Shown: positions 25,652 through 33,839, counted from the stretch's first letter. The stretch: 64,000 bases of DNA from Herbiconiux sp. A18JL235 (GCF_040939305.1 NZ_CP162511.1:3844001-3908000); one strand, 5' to 3'. Notes: generated by a model from the sequence alone, not told the origin. Numbers and translations are program-made.

Positions 25652-25666
25652 TGTAGCAAAACTACT
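25652..25666. promoter_or_regulatory. Palindromic operator, RpiR-type, before the leftward secreted glycosidase
   Basis: TGTAGCAAAACTACT matches TGTAG-N5-CTACA at 9 of 10 half-site positions, 24 bp upstream of the leftward start codon. It pairs with the site at 25736-25751, centre to centre about 84 bp. Confidence 0.7.
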
Positions 25667-25735
25667 CGCTTTGCTCCCGAATCACGGTACGGGACCCCTA
25701 TTCGGGGCGCAAGACCTCGTATCCGGTCTTTAAAA

Positions 25736-25751
25736 TGTTGCTTTCACTACA
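25736..25751. promoter_or_regulatory. Variant RpiR-type operator before the rightward secreted glycosidase
   Basis: TGTTG-N6-CTACA keeps 9 of 10 half-site positions but has a 6-bp centre instead of 5. A TAAAAT sequence directly upstream (25731-25736) is a good -10 candidate for the rightward gene, which would place the operator over the transcription start. Confidence 0.5.
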
Positions 25752-25848
25752 TGAATCGCTCTACAGTGGCCGCACACGCGTCGCATCCGACCTCCTCTGG
25801 CCGCCCCGAGATGCCGACGCCGCTATCGATGGAGATAGGCGTCAGACG

Positions 25849-28800
25849 ATGACACGACCATTCCTCTCGCGCGGCCTGGGCGCCGCCACAGCAGTCCTGC
25901 TCGCCGCGGCGGCGCTCGTCGCCGTCTCGGCGGCCCCGGCGAACGCCGACGACGGCGTGACCGTGACGATCGACCCCGACACCGTGGTGCAGAGCGACTT
26001 CCTCGGCATCGGCGTGAACGTCATCCCGGGCAGCCTCATGGAGGGCACCACCGAGCTCGGCTACACCGACGCCGACTGGGCACTCGACTCCGCGCGCATC
26101 GCGAAGCTCCGCCCGAAGGTCGCGCGCATCTGGTTCCAGACCGACTGGATGGAGCCGAGCAAGGGGAACTACACCTTCACCAGCGACCGGATGCTCGCCT
26201 TCTACCGCTATCTCGACGCGTTCAAGGCGGCCGGCACCGACGTGGAGCTCAACTTCGGCTGGAAGGTCGGGTCGAGCATCCAGTCGTGGTTCTCCATCCC
26301 GGGCGTCGACCCGTGGACGAGCGCCCCGAACGACATCCCCGCCTTCGCCGACGCCGCATCGGCTCTGCTCGACGAGCTCATCACCCAGCGCGGCTACGAC
26401 AACGTGAAGTACCTCACTTATTACAACGAGCCGAACGGCAGTTGGGACTTCGAGGCGCCGGGCGACCAGAAGGCCTACTACCTCGCCATGGCCGAGGCCG
26501 TGAGCGACCAGCTGGAGACCGACGGGTTGCGCGACGACGTGGAGGTGTGGGGCCCCGAGGAGAGCGGGGCACCGGACTGGACCTCGTACATGGCCGCCAA
26601 CGGCGGCGACGCCTTCGACCAGTACAGCTTCCACACCTACGGCGACTCCTACAGCTCGGTGGCCGGCAGCATCGCGGCCCGCTCGAGCGTGGCGGGCGGC
26701 AAGCCGGTGAACATGTCGGAGTTCGGCTGGTCGTCGGACACGGCGAGCGGATGGGACTCGGGCTACGCCAACTACGTGATCGCCGGCGCGAACCAGGGGC
26801 TCCACTCGATGCTGGTCTGGCAGCTCAACGGCGTCTGGACGGCCGACCCCGACGGCGACACGAACGGCACCTACAACATGTGGGACTCGGTGCTGCTCGG
26901 CCTCGAGCCGCGCAACACCTTCGCCGCAGCGGGCCTGTTGACGCGCTACGTGCCCGCCCACAGCGAGGTCGTGCAGGCCTCGTCGAGCTCGGGCGACGTG
27001 CGCGCCGCCGCATTCCGCGACGCCGACGGTGAGTACACCGTGCTGGTGGAGTCGAAGGCCGGCACCGGCAGAGACCTCACCGTCGACTTCGGGTCGCTCG
27101 ACCTCGGCCGTGACGTGCACCGCATCCAGTACACCCCCGACCTCGTTCCCGACGAGAACGCGCTGCTCCCCGCCTCGTCGGCGAGCATCCCCGCCACCAC
27201 GAGCTTCAGCGACACGCTCGGCGGCGACTACACCGTCGCGGTCTACACCACCGCCGACCCCGCTGTGCAGGTGGCGCTCGACGACGTCGACCCCACGGTG
27301 GCCTCGGGCTCGACGCTGCAGCTCGGAGCGGCGGTCGTCGACGGCCCGGCCGGCGTGAGCTGGAGCGTGGAGGGAACCGGGAACGGCTCCGTCTCGGCGA
27401 GCGGGGTCTACACGCCGCCCGCGGTGACGACCGAGCGCAAGGTCGCGGTGGTGGCGACGAGCACCGCCGACCCGAGCGCGAGAGCGGTCGCGCGCGTGCT
27501 CGTCACCCCCGCGCCCGACCCGGCCGTGGTCAGCCCGCCGAGCTTCAGCCTCGACTCCGGGGTGTACGAGGGGGCGCGCATGCTCACGCTCGACTCCACG
27601 ACGGCGGGCGCCGAGATCCGCTACACCACCGACGGAACCACCCCCACGGCGGCGTCGACGCTCTACGAGCATCCGCTGGTGCTCCAGGAGTCGACCACCC
27701 ACCTCTACCAGGCGGTGGCCTTCGCGCCGGGGCTCACGGCCTCCGGCTCGTCGAGCCGCCTCTACAAGGTCGGCGCCGTCTCCGACGGGCCCGACGGCTA
27801 CACCCTCTGCGCCGACGAGAACGGCACCTGCTTCTTCAGCGGGCAGCAGAGCGTGGCGTTCGGTGGTGACGGGTTGTTCAGCTACCAGACCCGCACCGGC
27901 GACACGGCGTGCACGACCGCCGAGCTCGGCGACCCCAACCCCACCGTGGAGCAGCACTGCTACGTCAGCCCCACCATCCCCGACGCCTACCCGATCGTGA
28001 CCATCACGAACGGCGGCTTCGAGAAGCCGGGTGCCACGAAGTCGAAGACGGGCCCGTTCGTGAACGGGTGGACGTTCACCAACCGTTCGGGCATCCAGAA
28101 CGCCGAGGGCCCCCTCGGCCCCGGTACACCGCCGGAGGGCTCGCAGGTCGCCTACCTCAAGACGGATGCGGGGGTGCAGGGCGAGATCAGCCAGGAACTG
28201 AACTTCCCGGCCGGCACCTTCCAGCTCGCCTTCGAGCTGTCGGGGCGTTCGGGCTACCCGGCGCAGACCTTCGACGTGCTCTACGACAGCACGGTGATCG
28301 GCTCGTTCACGGTGAGCTCGACCACGAGCTACACCCCGGTGCGCAGCGCGGTCTTCGCGAGCACCGGCGGCAAGCACACCGTCACGTTCCGGGCCACCGC
28401 ACCGTCGGGCGACCGCACCGCGTTCCTCGACGACGTGCGCGTCGAGCTGCCGGCCGCGCCCGCGGTGCCGGCGCTCGCCAACGCCGGGTTCGAATCGCCG
28501 GCCACCACGAACGTGAAGTCGGCGCCGTTCACCGACGGCTGGTCGTTCGTCGGCAAGGCGGGCATCCAGCACAACGGCAGCGCGTTCGGGGCGACGACAG
28601 CCCCCGAGGGAACGCAGACGGCGTTGCTGCAGTCGAAGGACGGCGCGCACGGATCGTTCACCCAGACCATCGAGTTCGTGCCGGGTGATTACCGCCTCAC
28701 CTTCCAGGCGGCGAAGCGGCCCGGCTACAGCACCCCTCAGCCCGTCGAGGTGCTCGTCGACGGCACCGTGGTGGCGACGGCGACCCCGTCGGCGACGAGC

Positions 28801-29229
28801 TGGACGGGCTACACGACACCCGTCTTCACCGTGTCGGGCGGAGCGCACAGCATCGCGTTCCGCGGCTCCGCGCCCACCGGCGACGCCACCGCCTTCGTCG
28901 ACGCCGTCGTGCTCGACGCGGTGCCCGCATCCGGTCTCGCCGTGGCCACGACGGCGTCCGCCTGGTCGCTCTGCGTGGGAGAGGAGGCGTACGTCGCGGT
29001 GTACTCCATCAACAAGGCGGGCCGCGACGTCGACATCACGGTCGGGGCGGTCGGGGCCGACGAGGAGCGGGCCGCGGTCGGCGACGGCGACGCCGCATAC
29101 GGGTTGTTCCCGACGGGGGCCGGCACCCTGGCTGCGGGCACGGCGTCGATCGAGGCGTCGTACGACGACGGCACGGTGCACACGACGCTGCAGAACCCCG
29201 CCTACGCGGCGGTCGATTGCACGGAGTAG
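25849..29229 (+). CDS. Secreted clan GH-A glycosidase (GH39-like), paralogue with duplicated binding module
   Basis: This is an 1126-residue exported paralogue of the divergent neighbour. The signal peptide is ~1-33 (ALVAVSAAPANA). The barrel has Glu194 in LTYYNEPNGSWDF and Glu291 in VNMSEFGWSSD. Ig-like and chitobiase C-terminal-type domains follow (IRYTTDGTTPTAAS). It then carries two tandem jellyroll-like modules (NGGFEKPG...NGWTF and NAGFESPA...DGWSF) where the neighbour has one, plus an extra ~80-residue C-terminal beta-domain (WSLCVGEEAYVAVYSINKAG). I chose ATG 25849 because the signal peptide starts there. The extra module suggests tighter binding to an insoluble substrate. Confidence 0.77.
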   Translation: MTRPFLSRGLGAATAVLLAAAALVAVSAAPANADDGVTVTIDPDTVVQSDFLGIGVNVIPGSLMEGTTELGYTDADWALDSARIAKLRPKVARIWFQTDWMEPSKGNYTFTSDRMLAFYRYLDAFKAAGTDVELNFGWKVGSSIQSWFSIPGVDPWTSAPNDIPAFADAASALLDELITQRGYDNVKYLTYYNEPNGSWDFEAPGDQKAYYLAMAEAVSDQLETDGLRDDVEVWGPEESGAPDWTSYMAANGGDAFDQYSFHTYGDSYSSVAGSIAARSSVAGGKPVNMSEFGWSSDTASGWDSGYANYVIAGANQGLHSMLVWQLNGVWTADPDGDTNGTYNMWDSVLLGLEPRNTFAAAGLLTRYVPAHSEVVQASSSSGDVRAAAFRDADGEYTVLVESKAGTGRDLTVDFGSLDLGRDVHRIQYTPDLVPDENALLPASSASIPATTSFSDTLGGDYTVAVYTTADPAVQVALDDVDPTVASGSTLQLGAAVVDGPAGVSWSVEGTGNGSVSASGVYTPPAVTTERKVAVVATSTADPSARAVARVLVTPAPDPAVVSPPSFSLDSGVYEGARMLTLDSTTAGAEIRYTTDGTTPTAASTLYEHPLVLQESTTHLYQAVAFAPGLTASGSSSRLYKVGAVSDGPDGYTLCADENGTCFFSGQQSVAFGGDGLFSYQTRTGDTACTTAELGDPNPTVEQHCYVSPTIPDAYPIVTITNGGFEKPGATKSKTGPFVNGWTFTNRSGIQNAEGPLGPGTPPEGSQVAYLKTDAGVQGEISQELNFPAGTFQLAFELSGRSGYPAQTFDVLYDSTVIGSFTVSSTTSYTPVRSAVFASTGGKHTVTFRATAPSGDRTAFLDDVRVELPAAPAVPALANAGFESPATTNVKSAPFTDGWSFVGKAGIQHNGSAFGATTAPEGTQTALLQSKDGAHGSFTQTIEFVPGDYRLTFQAAKRPGYSTPQPVEVLVDGTVVATATPSATSWTGYTTPVFTVSGGAHSIAFRGSAPTGDATAFVDAVVLDAVPASGLAVATTASAWSLCVGEEAYVAVYSINKAGRDVDITVGAVGADEERAAVGDGDAAYGLFPTGAGTLAAGTASIEASYDDGTVHTTLQNPAYAAVDCTE

Positions 29230-29259
29230 GGGTTGCTCGGCCGGCATGTCGAGTCGGTC

Positions 29260-29312
29260 GCCTCGCGGGGTTCGGCACCTCGCGAGGCTCCACCCTCCCC
29301 CTTCGGGGGTGG
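29260..29312. terminator. Two tandem hairpins after the rightward secreted glycosidase
   Basis: GCCTCGCG (29260-29267) pairs with CGCGAGGC (29281-29288). A second stem, CCACC...CCC with GGG...GGTGG around CTTCG, spans 29290-29312. They lie 30-80 bp past the stop codon and 20 bp before the next gene's start, so they separate the sugar locus from the LuxR gene. Confidence 0.6.
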
Positions 29313-29333
29313 AACCTCTAGGATTCGTTGAGT

Positions 29334-30911
29334 GTGCCCCGGAAGCGGTTCGTCGTGACGAGTGATCCGTCAGCCGACCCCGGCAGCGCACTCCTCACCG
29401 CGGTCGACGCCGACGACTGGGCCGAGGCGGTGCGGCTGCTCGACCTGCACTGGTCTGTGCTCATCTCGACCCACCGCGCTGCCCTGCAGGAGGCGGTGAA
29501 CCGGCTGCCGCAGGAGGTGCTGGTGCAGCATCCGCGGCTCGTGCTGGCCGCCGAGTACCTCCGCCGGCTCTCGGGCGCGCCCACGACGACGCGCTTCAGA
29601 GGGGCGCCGTTCCCGGGGCCGCCGGTGAGCCTCATGGATGCGCTCGCCCAGCTGACCAGCCACGCGGCGATCGCCCGGGCCGACGGCAGGCTCGGCGAGG
29701 CGTCCGAGGCGGTGCGGGAGGCGAGGGCGATGCTCGACGAGGCCAGCGCGCTCGCCCGTGAACAGCTCGCGCAGGGTCTGCCCGACCTGCAGCTGCAGTG
29801 GGGGCTGGTGTGGGAGTACGTCGGTGACGCCGACCGAGCCGTGCACGAGTACGTCGAGGCCTACGACTCCGCCATGGTGGTGGGGAACGAGATGGTGAAG
29901 GTGACGGCTGCAGCGTCTGCCTCCTTCATCCATGCGCTCGCCGGCCGCGGCATCCAGGCGAGGATCTGGCTCGACAAGGTGCCGCCCGAGGGCGAGTGGT
30001 GGTTCAGTCGTGCCGCGCTGCCCGCGGTCTTCGCCGCGACCCTGCTGCTCGTCGACGAGTTCCGGCTCGACGAGGCGCGGGCGACGCTCGCGCGGGCCGA
30101 TCTCTCGCAGCACCCGGAGCGGTGGCCGTTCCACAAGCTGCTTGCCGCCATGACGGTGCCGGGGCCCGACGCGGCCTTCGAGCTGCTCGCACAGATCGAC
30201 GGCTCGTCGGCGGCGCTCCCCGACCGGGTGACGAAGCAGGGCACCACGGGGGCGGTGATCGCGGTCGCCAGGTCGATCCTGCAGTCGGCTGCCGGGCACC
30301 CCGCGGAATCCCGCGCCACCCTCAACTCCTTCGAGGCCGACCGCGACACCCTGGCCGGCCAGACCCTGCTGTGCGCTCGGGCGGCGGCCGAGGCGAGGCT
30401 CGGCAACTACACCTCGGCGAGCCGCATCGTGTCACCGCTGCACGGGCACGCCCTCGACGCCCCGCGCACCACCATCACGGTGCTGGCGGTGCGTGCCGCC
30501 TCCGAGCTGCGTGCCGGCGACACCGACTCGGCCGCCGAGCAGTTCGCCCGCGCAGCCGCACTCTCCACCACCCACGACAGCTTCTACGCGCTCAGCCTGC
30601 TGCCGCGCGAAGACCTCGAGCAGCTCGTGGCACGACGACCCGACGCCCTTCCCGAGCCGATCGTGCGACGCATCCTCGATCGCGCCCAGCCGGCGACCAT
30701 CGACCCGTTCCTGCGCCTCAGCAGCAAGGAGCTCGAGGTGCTGGCCGCCGTGCTGGTCACCGACAGCAGCGCCGACGCCGCCGCCCGCCTCTACGTGTCG
30801 GTGAACACCGTGAAGACGCACCTCAGCAGCATCTACCGCAAGACGGGAGTGAACTCGAAGGCCGCCCTCGGGGAGCTGGCCGTGCGGTTCGGGGCGCATC
30901 CGGGGGTCTGA
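29334..30911 (+). CDS. LuxR-family transcriptional regulator (TPR-type sensor, no ATPase)
   Basis: This is about 525 residues. The C-terminal LuxR helix-turn-helix (LSSKELEVLAAVLVTDSSADAAARLYVSVNTVKTHLSSIYRKTG) is clear. The preceding ~450 residues are Ala/Leu-rich helical repeats like the MalT-type TPR region, but no P-loop ATPase is present, so it is shorter than the ~900-residue LAL regulators. I chose GTG 29334 (AGGA 10 bases upstream); TTG 29328 is the alternative. No DNA target is evident and neighbours are unrelated, so its regulon is unknown. Confidence 0.8.
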   Translation: MPRKRFVVTSDPSADPGSALLTAVDADDWAEAVRLLDLHWSVLISTHRAALQEAVNRLPQEVLVQHPRLVLAAEYLRRLSGAPTTTRFRGAPFPGPPVSLMDALAQLTSHAAIARADGRLGEASEAVREARAMLDEASALAREQLAQGLPDLQLQWGLVWEYVGDADRAVHEYVEAYDSAMVVGNEMVKVTAAASASFIHALAGRGIQARIWLDKVPPEGEWWFSRAALPAVFAATLLLVDEFRLDEARATLARADLSQHPERWPFHKLLAAMTVPGPDAAFELLAQIDGSSAALPDRVTKQGTTGAVIAVARSILQSAAGHPAESRATLNSFEADRDTLAGQTLLCARAAAEARLGNYTSASRIVSPLHGHALDAPRTTITVLAVRAASELRAGDTDSAAEQFARAAALSTTHDSFYALSLLPREDLEQLVARRPDALPEPIVRRILDRAQPATIDPFLRLSSKELEVLAAVLVTDSSADAAARLYVSVNTVKTHLSSIYRKTGVNSKAALGELAVRFGAHPGV

Positions 30912-30935
30912 GTCGGCGCTCCGCCCGGCTCGCGC

Positions 30936-31235
30936 TCAGCGACGGATGCGCAGCACCAGTGCGGCAGCGCCGAGCAGTACCGCGTTCAGCAGCGCCGCCG
31001 CGCAGAGGGCGGCGACGGGGAGGATGACGATGCCGTACTGCATCCCGCTCCACAACGGCGAGACGGCCACCACCGCGAGCCCGAGCGTGCCGGCGCCCGC
31101 GAGGAGTCGCAGCACGGTCGCCACCCCTCCCGCCCGGCCGGGGCACCGGTTGCGGAGGGCGAACACGACGATCGCGACACCGGCGAGCACGAGCAGCGCC
31201 GAGGGGACGAAGAACAGCACCGCGGCGAGCGACAT
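30936..31235 (-). CDS. Small membrane protein, three predicted helices
   Basis: This is a 99-residue, very hydrophobic protein. Helix 1 is AAVLFFVPSALLVLAGVAIVVFAL, helix 2 is LLAGAGTLGLAVVAVSPL, helix 3 is IVILPVAALCAAALLNAVLLGAAALVL, and the end is basic (RIRR). No recognisable family and no functional context; the ATG at 31233-31235 is the only good start. Confidence 0.55.
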   Translation of the reverse strand: MSLAAVLFFVPSALLVLAGVAIVVFALRNRCPGRAGGVATVLRLLAGAGTLGLAVVAVSPLWSGMQYGIVILPVAALCAAALLNAVLLGAAALVLRIRR

Positions 31236-31253
31236 GGTGTGACCGCCGTCGCC

Positions 31254-31997
31254 TCAGCGCACCACGTCGTACAGCGCGCGGGAGCGGTCGGTGTAGGCGC
31301 GATAGGCCGTCTCGGTCTCGTCGCCGGCCTTCTCGAGAACGGCGTTGCGGTAGTCGAAGAGCGCGTTCACGTCGTTCTCGGCGCTGCCGTCGGCGCTCTG
31401 CCCGTCGGCGTCGGTGGTCGCCGCCCAGTCGTCGTAGTCCGGGAGCTCACCCCTCACCCGCATGTCGGCGAGCACCGCCGAGTTCGTGAAGCCGTCGGCG
31501 TACCGTCCCGAGTCGACGTGGGCGACCCACAACCCCCTCACGAGGCTCGCGACGCGAAGCAGCGCCTCGCCGCTCGGCACCTCTTGTCCGTCGAGCCACA
31601 CCACGTAGTCGGCGACCGGCTGCCACTGCTCGTCGGGGTCGCCGGGCCGGTCGCCGTCCAGCGCAGGGAAGGCCGTCGCGAGAGCGCGCACGCGGCGCTC
31701 CTCGCCCAGCTCGGTCACGGCGCAATGCAGGGCGACCGGATGCGACCAGAACTCGGTCTCCTGCTCCTGGCTCCAGGGGCCCTCTCCGTCGACGGCCACC
31801 TCGTCGGCCGGCGTCGTCCAGAGCTCGAGGCAGTACCCGAAGTCCTCGTCCTCCAGCGCCGCAGCGATCCCGCTCGCCGGCCTCAGCACCAGCGCGACCA
31901 CCGCGGCCGCCACCAGCCCGAGCACCACCACCCCCGCCAGCACGATCAGCCCGATCCTCCGCGCACGCGCGCCCGTCTGCCTCGTCGTCTCCCCCAT
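31254..31997 (-). CDS. Single-pass membrane protein of unknown function
   Basis: This is a 247-residue protein with a basic N-terminus and one membrane segment (IGLIVLAGVVVLGLVAAAVVALVL, about residues 17-40). An acidic extracellular domain follows with three Cys and many Trp/Asp (FGYCLELWTTPADE, VALHCAVTELGEERR, DYVVWLDGQEVP). No family recognised. It lies 18 bp from the small three-helix protein and may be cotranscribed with it. It is divergent from the GH13 gene with only 72 bp between starts. Confidence 0.6.
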   Translation of the reverse strand: MGETTRQTGARARRIGLIVLAGVVVLGLVAAAVVALVLRPASGIAAALEDEDFGYCLELWTTPADEVAVDGEGPWSQEQETEFWSHPVALHCAVTELGEERRVRALATAFPALDGDRPGDPDEQWQPVADYVVWLDGQEVPSGEALLRVASLVRGLWVAHVDSGRYADGFTNSAVLADMRVRGELPDYDDWAATTDADGQSADGSAENDVNALFDYRNAVLEKAGDETETAYRAYTDRSRALYDVVR

Positions 31998-32069
31998 ACG
32001 CGCGACCCTACCCCCGCCCGGGTGATGCCGCCGCGGGCGGAGACGCTCGGGGAGGTGTTGACTGGCGGG

Positions 32070-33455
32070 GTGACGGGTTCCTGGGTCGAGCATGTGATGT
32101 GGTGGCACGTCTACCCGCTCGGGTTCGTCGGGGCACCGGTGCGGCCCGAACGTTCGGCGGGCGCGATGCGTGCGACGGCTGCCGGCCCGGCTCAGCCGGA
32201 GGCGGTGGAACACCGCCTGGGCCGCCTCGAGGCGTGGCTCGACCACATCGTCGGGCTCGGGCTCAACGGGCTCGCGCTCGGGCCCGTGTTCGCGGCGACA
32301 TCGCACGGCTACGACACCGTCGACCACTTCCGCATCGACTCGCGGCTCGGCGACGACGCCGACTTCGACCGCCTGGTCGCCGCGGCGCACGAGCGGGGCA
32401 TCAGGGTGCTCCTCGACGGCGTGTTCAATCACGTGGGCCGGGCGCATCCGGCTTTCGCCGCCGTCGAGGAGAAGGGCCCGGATGCCGCCACGGCCGAGCT
32501 CTTCCGCATCGACTGGGCGGGCTGGCGGCCGGGCGATCCCGTCCGCGCCGAGGTGTTCGAGGGGCACGACCAGCTCGTCGCCCTCGACCACTCCTCGCCC
32601 GCCGTCGCCGATCTCGTCGCCAGGGTGATGACGTACTGGCTCGACCTGGGCGCGGACGGCTGGCGCCTCGACGCCGCCTACGCGGTGCCGCCCGCCTTCT
32701 GGGCCGAGGTGCTGCCGAGGGTGCGGGAGGCGCATCCGGATGCCTGGTTCACCGGAGAGGTCATCCACGGCGACGCGCTCGACATCGTCGCCCGGTCTGG
32801 CCTCGACTCGCTCACGCAGTACGAGCTCTGGCAGGGCATCTGGCACGGCATCGCCGACGCGAACCTGTTCGAGACGAAGCACGCCATCGAGCGCGGCAAC
32901 GAGCTGCTCGAGAGCTTCGTGCCCACCACCTTCGTGGGCAACCACGACGTCACGCGCATCGCGTCGGCGATCCCGGATGCGCGTCACCTGCCCCACGCCC
33001 TCGCCCTGCTGTTCACGCTGGCCGGCACCCCGATGGTCTACGCCGGCGACGAGTACGGGCTGCGTGCGGTGAAGGAGGAGCGACTCGGGGGCGACGACGC
33101 GGTGCGCCCCGAGTTCCCCGCGACGCCCCCCGAACCCGACGAGCTGCCCGCTGCTCTGCCGGGCGCCGGCCCCGACTCCCGCGAACTGCTCGCGCTGCAC
33201 GGCGAACTGATCGCCCTGCGCCGTCGGCACCCCTGGCTGCACAGCGCGCGCTCCGACGTGCTGCACGTCGCGAACACCGCCCTCGTGGTGCGCACCGCGA
33301 CCGGCTCGGGCACCGTCGTCACCGCCCTCAACCTCGGCGACGACCCGGTCGAGCTGCCGATCGCCGACGCCACCACCCTCCTCGCCGGCACCGCCACCCT
33401 CGAGGGTCCCCACGCCACCCTCCCCGCCCACGCCTGGGCCGTGCTCGGCGCCTGA
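32070..33455 (+). CDS. GH13 alpha-amylase-family glycosidase
   Basis: This is about 461 residues, without signal peptide. GH13 regions in order are ATSHGYDTVDHFRID, VLLDGVFNHVGR, GADGWRLDAAYAV (nucleophile Asp), DAWFTGEVIHGD (acid Glu) and TTFVGNHDVTRIAS (transition-state Asp), followed by MVYAGDEYGL and a C-terminal beta-domain ending AHAWAVL. It hydrolyses or transfers alpha-glucosidic bonds in the cytoplasm. The start is uncertain: GTG 32070 gives WVEHVMWWHVYPLGF near the N-terminus and leaves room for promoters, while ATG 32025 and GTG 32055 are in-frame alternatives. No sugar operator was found upstream. Confidence 0.88.
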   Translation: MTGSWVEHVMWWHVYPLGFVGAPVRPERSAGAMRATAAGPAQPEAVEHRLGRLEAWLDHIVGLGLNGLALGPVFAATSHGYDTVDHFRIDSRLGDDADFDRLVAAAHERGIRVLLDGVFNHVGRAHPAFAAVEEKGPDAATAELFRIDWAGWRPGDPVRAEVFEGHDQLVALDHSSPAVADLVARVMTYWLDLGADGWRLDAAYAVPPAFWAEVLPRVREAHPDAWFTGEVIHGDALDIVARSGLDSLTQYELWQGIWHGIADANLFETKHAIERGNELLESFVPTTFVGNHDVTRIASAIPDARHLPHALALLFTLAGTPMVYAGDEYGLRAVKEERLGGDDAVRPEFPATPPEPDELPAALPGAGPDSRELLALHGELIALRRRHPWLHSARSDVLHVANTALVVRTATGSGTVVTALNLGDDPVELPIADATTLLAGTATLEGPHATLPAHAWAVLGA

Positions 33456-33486
33456 CCCTCCCCTCCCGCCCCGAGGGCGCCGGGTT

Positions 33487-33536
33487 GGTCGCTCAAAGTG
33501 TCCTCAAACACTCTCTTGAGAGCACTTTGCGCGACC
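33487..33536. repeat. Long imperfect inverted repeat upstream of kdp
   Basis: The outer arms GGTCGCTCAAAGTG (33487-33500) and CACTTTGCGCGACC (33523-33536) pair with one mismatch. An inner CTCAA/TTGAG stem lies between. It starts 31 bp after the GH13 stop. It can serve as terminator for GH13, though without a T-run, or as leader structure for kdp. Confidence 0.6.
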
Positions 33537-33581
33537 AGTGTGCGCGCGCTGCGCGACCAACCTGCGCGCGCTGCGCGACCA
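33529..33581. repeat. Three copies of GCGCGACCA at an exact 22-bp period
   Basis: GCGCGACCA occurs at 33529-33537, 33551-33559 and 33573-33581. The last two copies are preceded by the same TGCGCGCGCT, giving a 19-bp direct repeat. The first copy is also the right arm of the inverted repeat. Two helical turns separate the copies, as in arrays bound by dimeric regulators. Function unknown. Confidence 0.6.
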
Positions 33582-33653
33582 GCACGCGCGCGCCGGGCAC
33601 GCGCGCGCCGTCAGGATCGCGTAGGGATTTCGGGGGTCGGGGCGGTGCGGGCG

Positions 33654-33670
33654 TCAGGAACTCGTTAGGA
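33654..33670 (+). promoter_or_regulatory. Candidate response-regulator direct repeat before kdp
   Basis: TCAGGA (33654-33659) and TTAGGA (33665-33670) start 11 bp apart. That is the usual arrangement for OmpR/KdpE-family response regulators. A further TCAGGA lies at 33611-33616. The sites are 86 bp upstream of the first small gene of the operon. Binding by KdpE is an inference. Confidence 0.4.
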
Positions 33671-33755
33671 CGGGCGATCGGGGCCCTCGGCGCGAGCATG
33701 ATCGTCATCCGTACCTGTGCGCCCACCCCGGGCGCCTGTCGGATGGAGAAATACC

Positions 33756-33839
33756 GTGCTCGACGTCGTCTATCTCGTCGCGATCCTCGCCGTCTTCGGC
33801 GTCGTCGCCCTCGTCGCCTGGGGGGTCGAGAAGCTGTGA
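33756..33839 (+). CDS. 27-residue membrane peptide leading the kdp operon
   Basis: GTG 33756 is preceded by ATGGAGAAATACC (GGAG 8 bases away) and encodes a 27-residue single-helix peptide (LDVVYLVAILAVFGVVALVAW then GVEKL). Its TGA overlaps the GTG of kdpF. It resembles KdpF in size and character but is a separate peptide. A tiny membrane protein ahead of kdpF recurs, as far as I recall, in actinobacterial kdp operons; a role in complex assembly or stability would be natural but is inferred. Confidence 0.55.
   Translation: MLDVVYLVAILAVFGVVALVAWGVEKL

Noticed and set aside
25747..29391. A 1214-codon open frame on the minus strand opposite the rightward secreted glycosidase
   Set aside because: It is an antisense shadow caused by third-position GC bias; its translation is low-complexity Arg/Gly/Val-rich, whereas the plus-strand frame has signal peptide and catalytic motifs.
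31239..32069. A long N-terminal extension of the GH13 gene
   Set aside because: The open frame runs antisense through the 31254-31997 membrane-protein gene and has no family similarity; GH13 homology begins only near WVEHVMWWHVYPLGF.
33529..33581. Regular short repeats as a CRISPR array
   Set aside because: Units are only 9-19 bp with near-identical spacers and only three copies; no cas genes are present.
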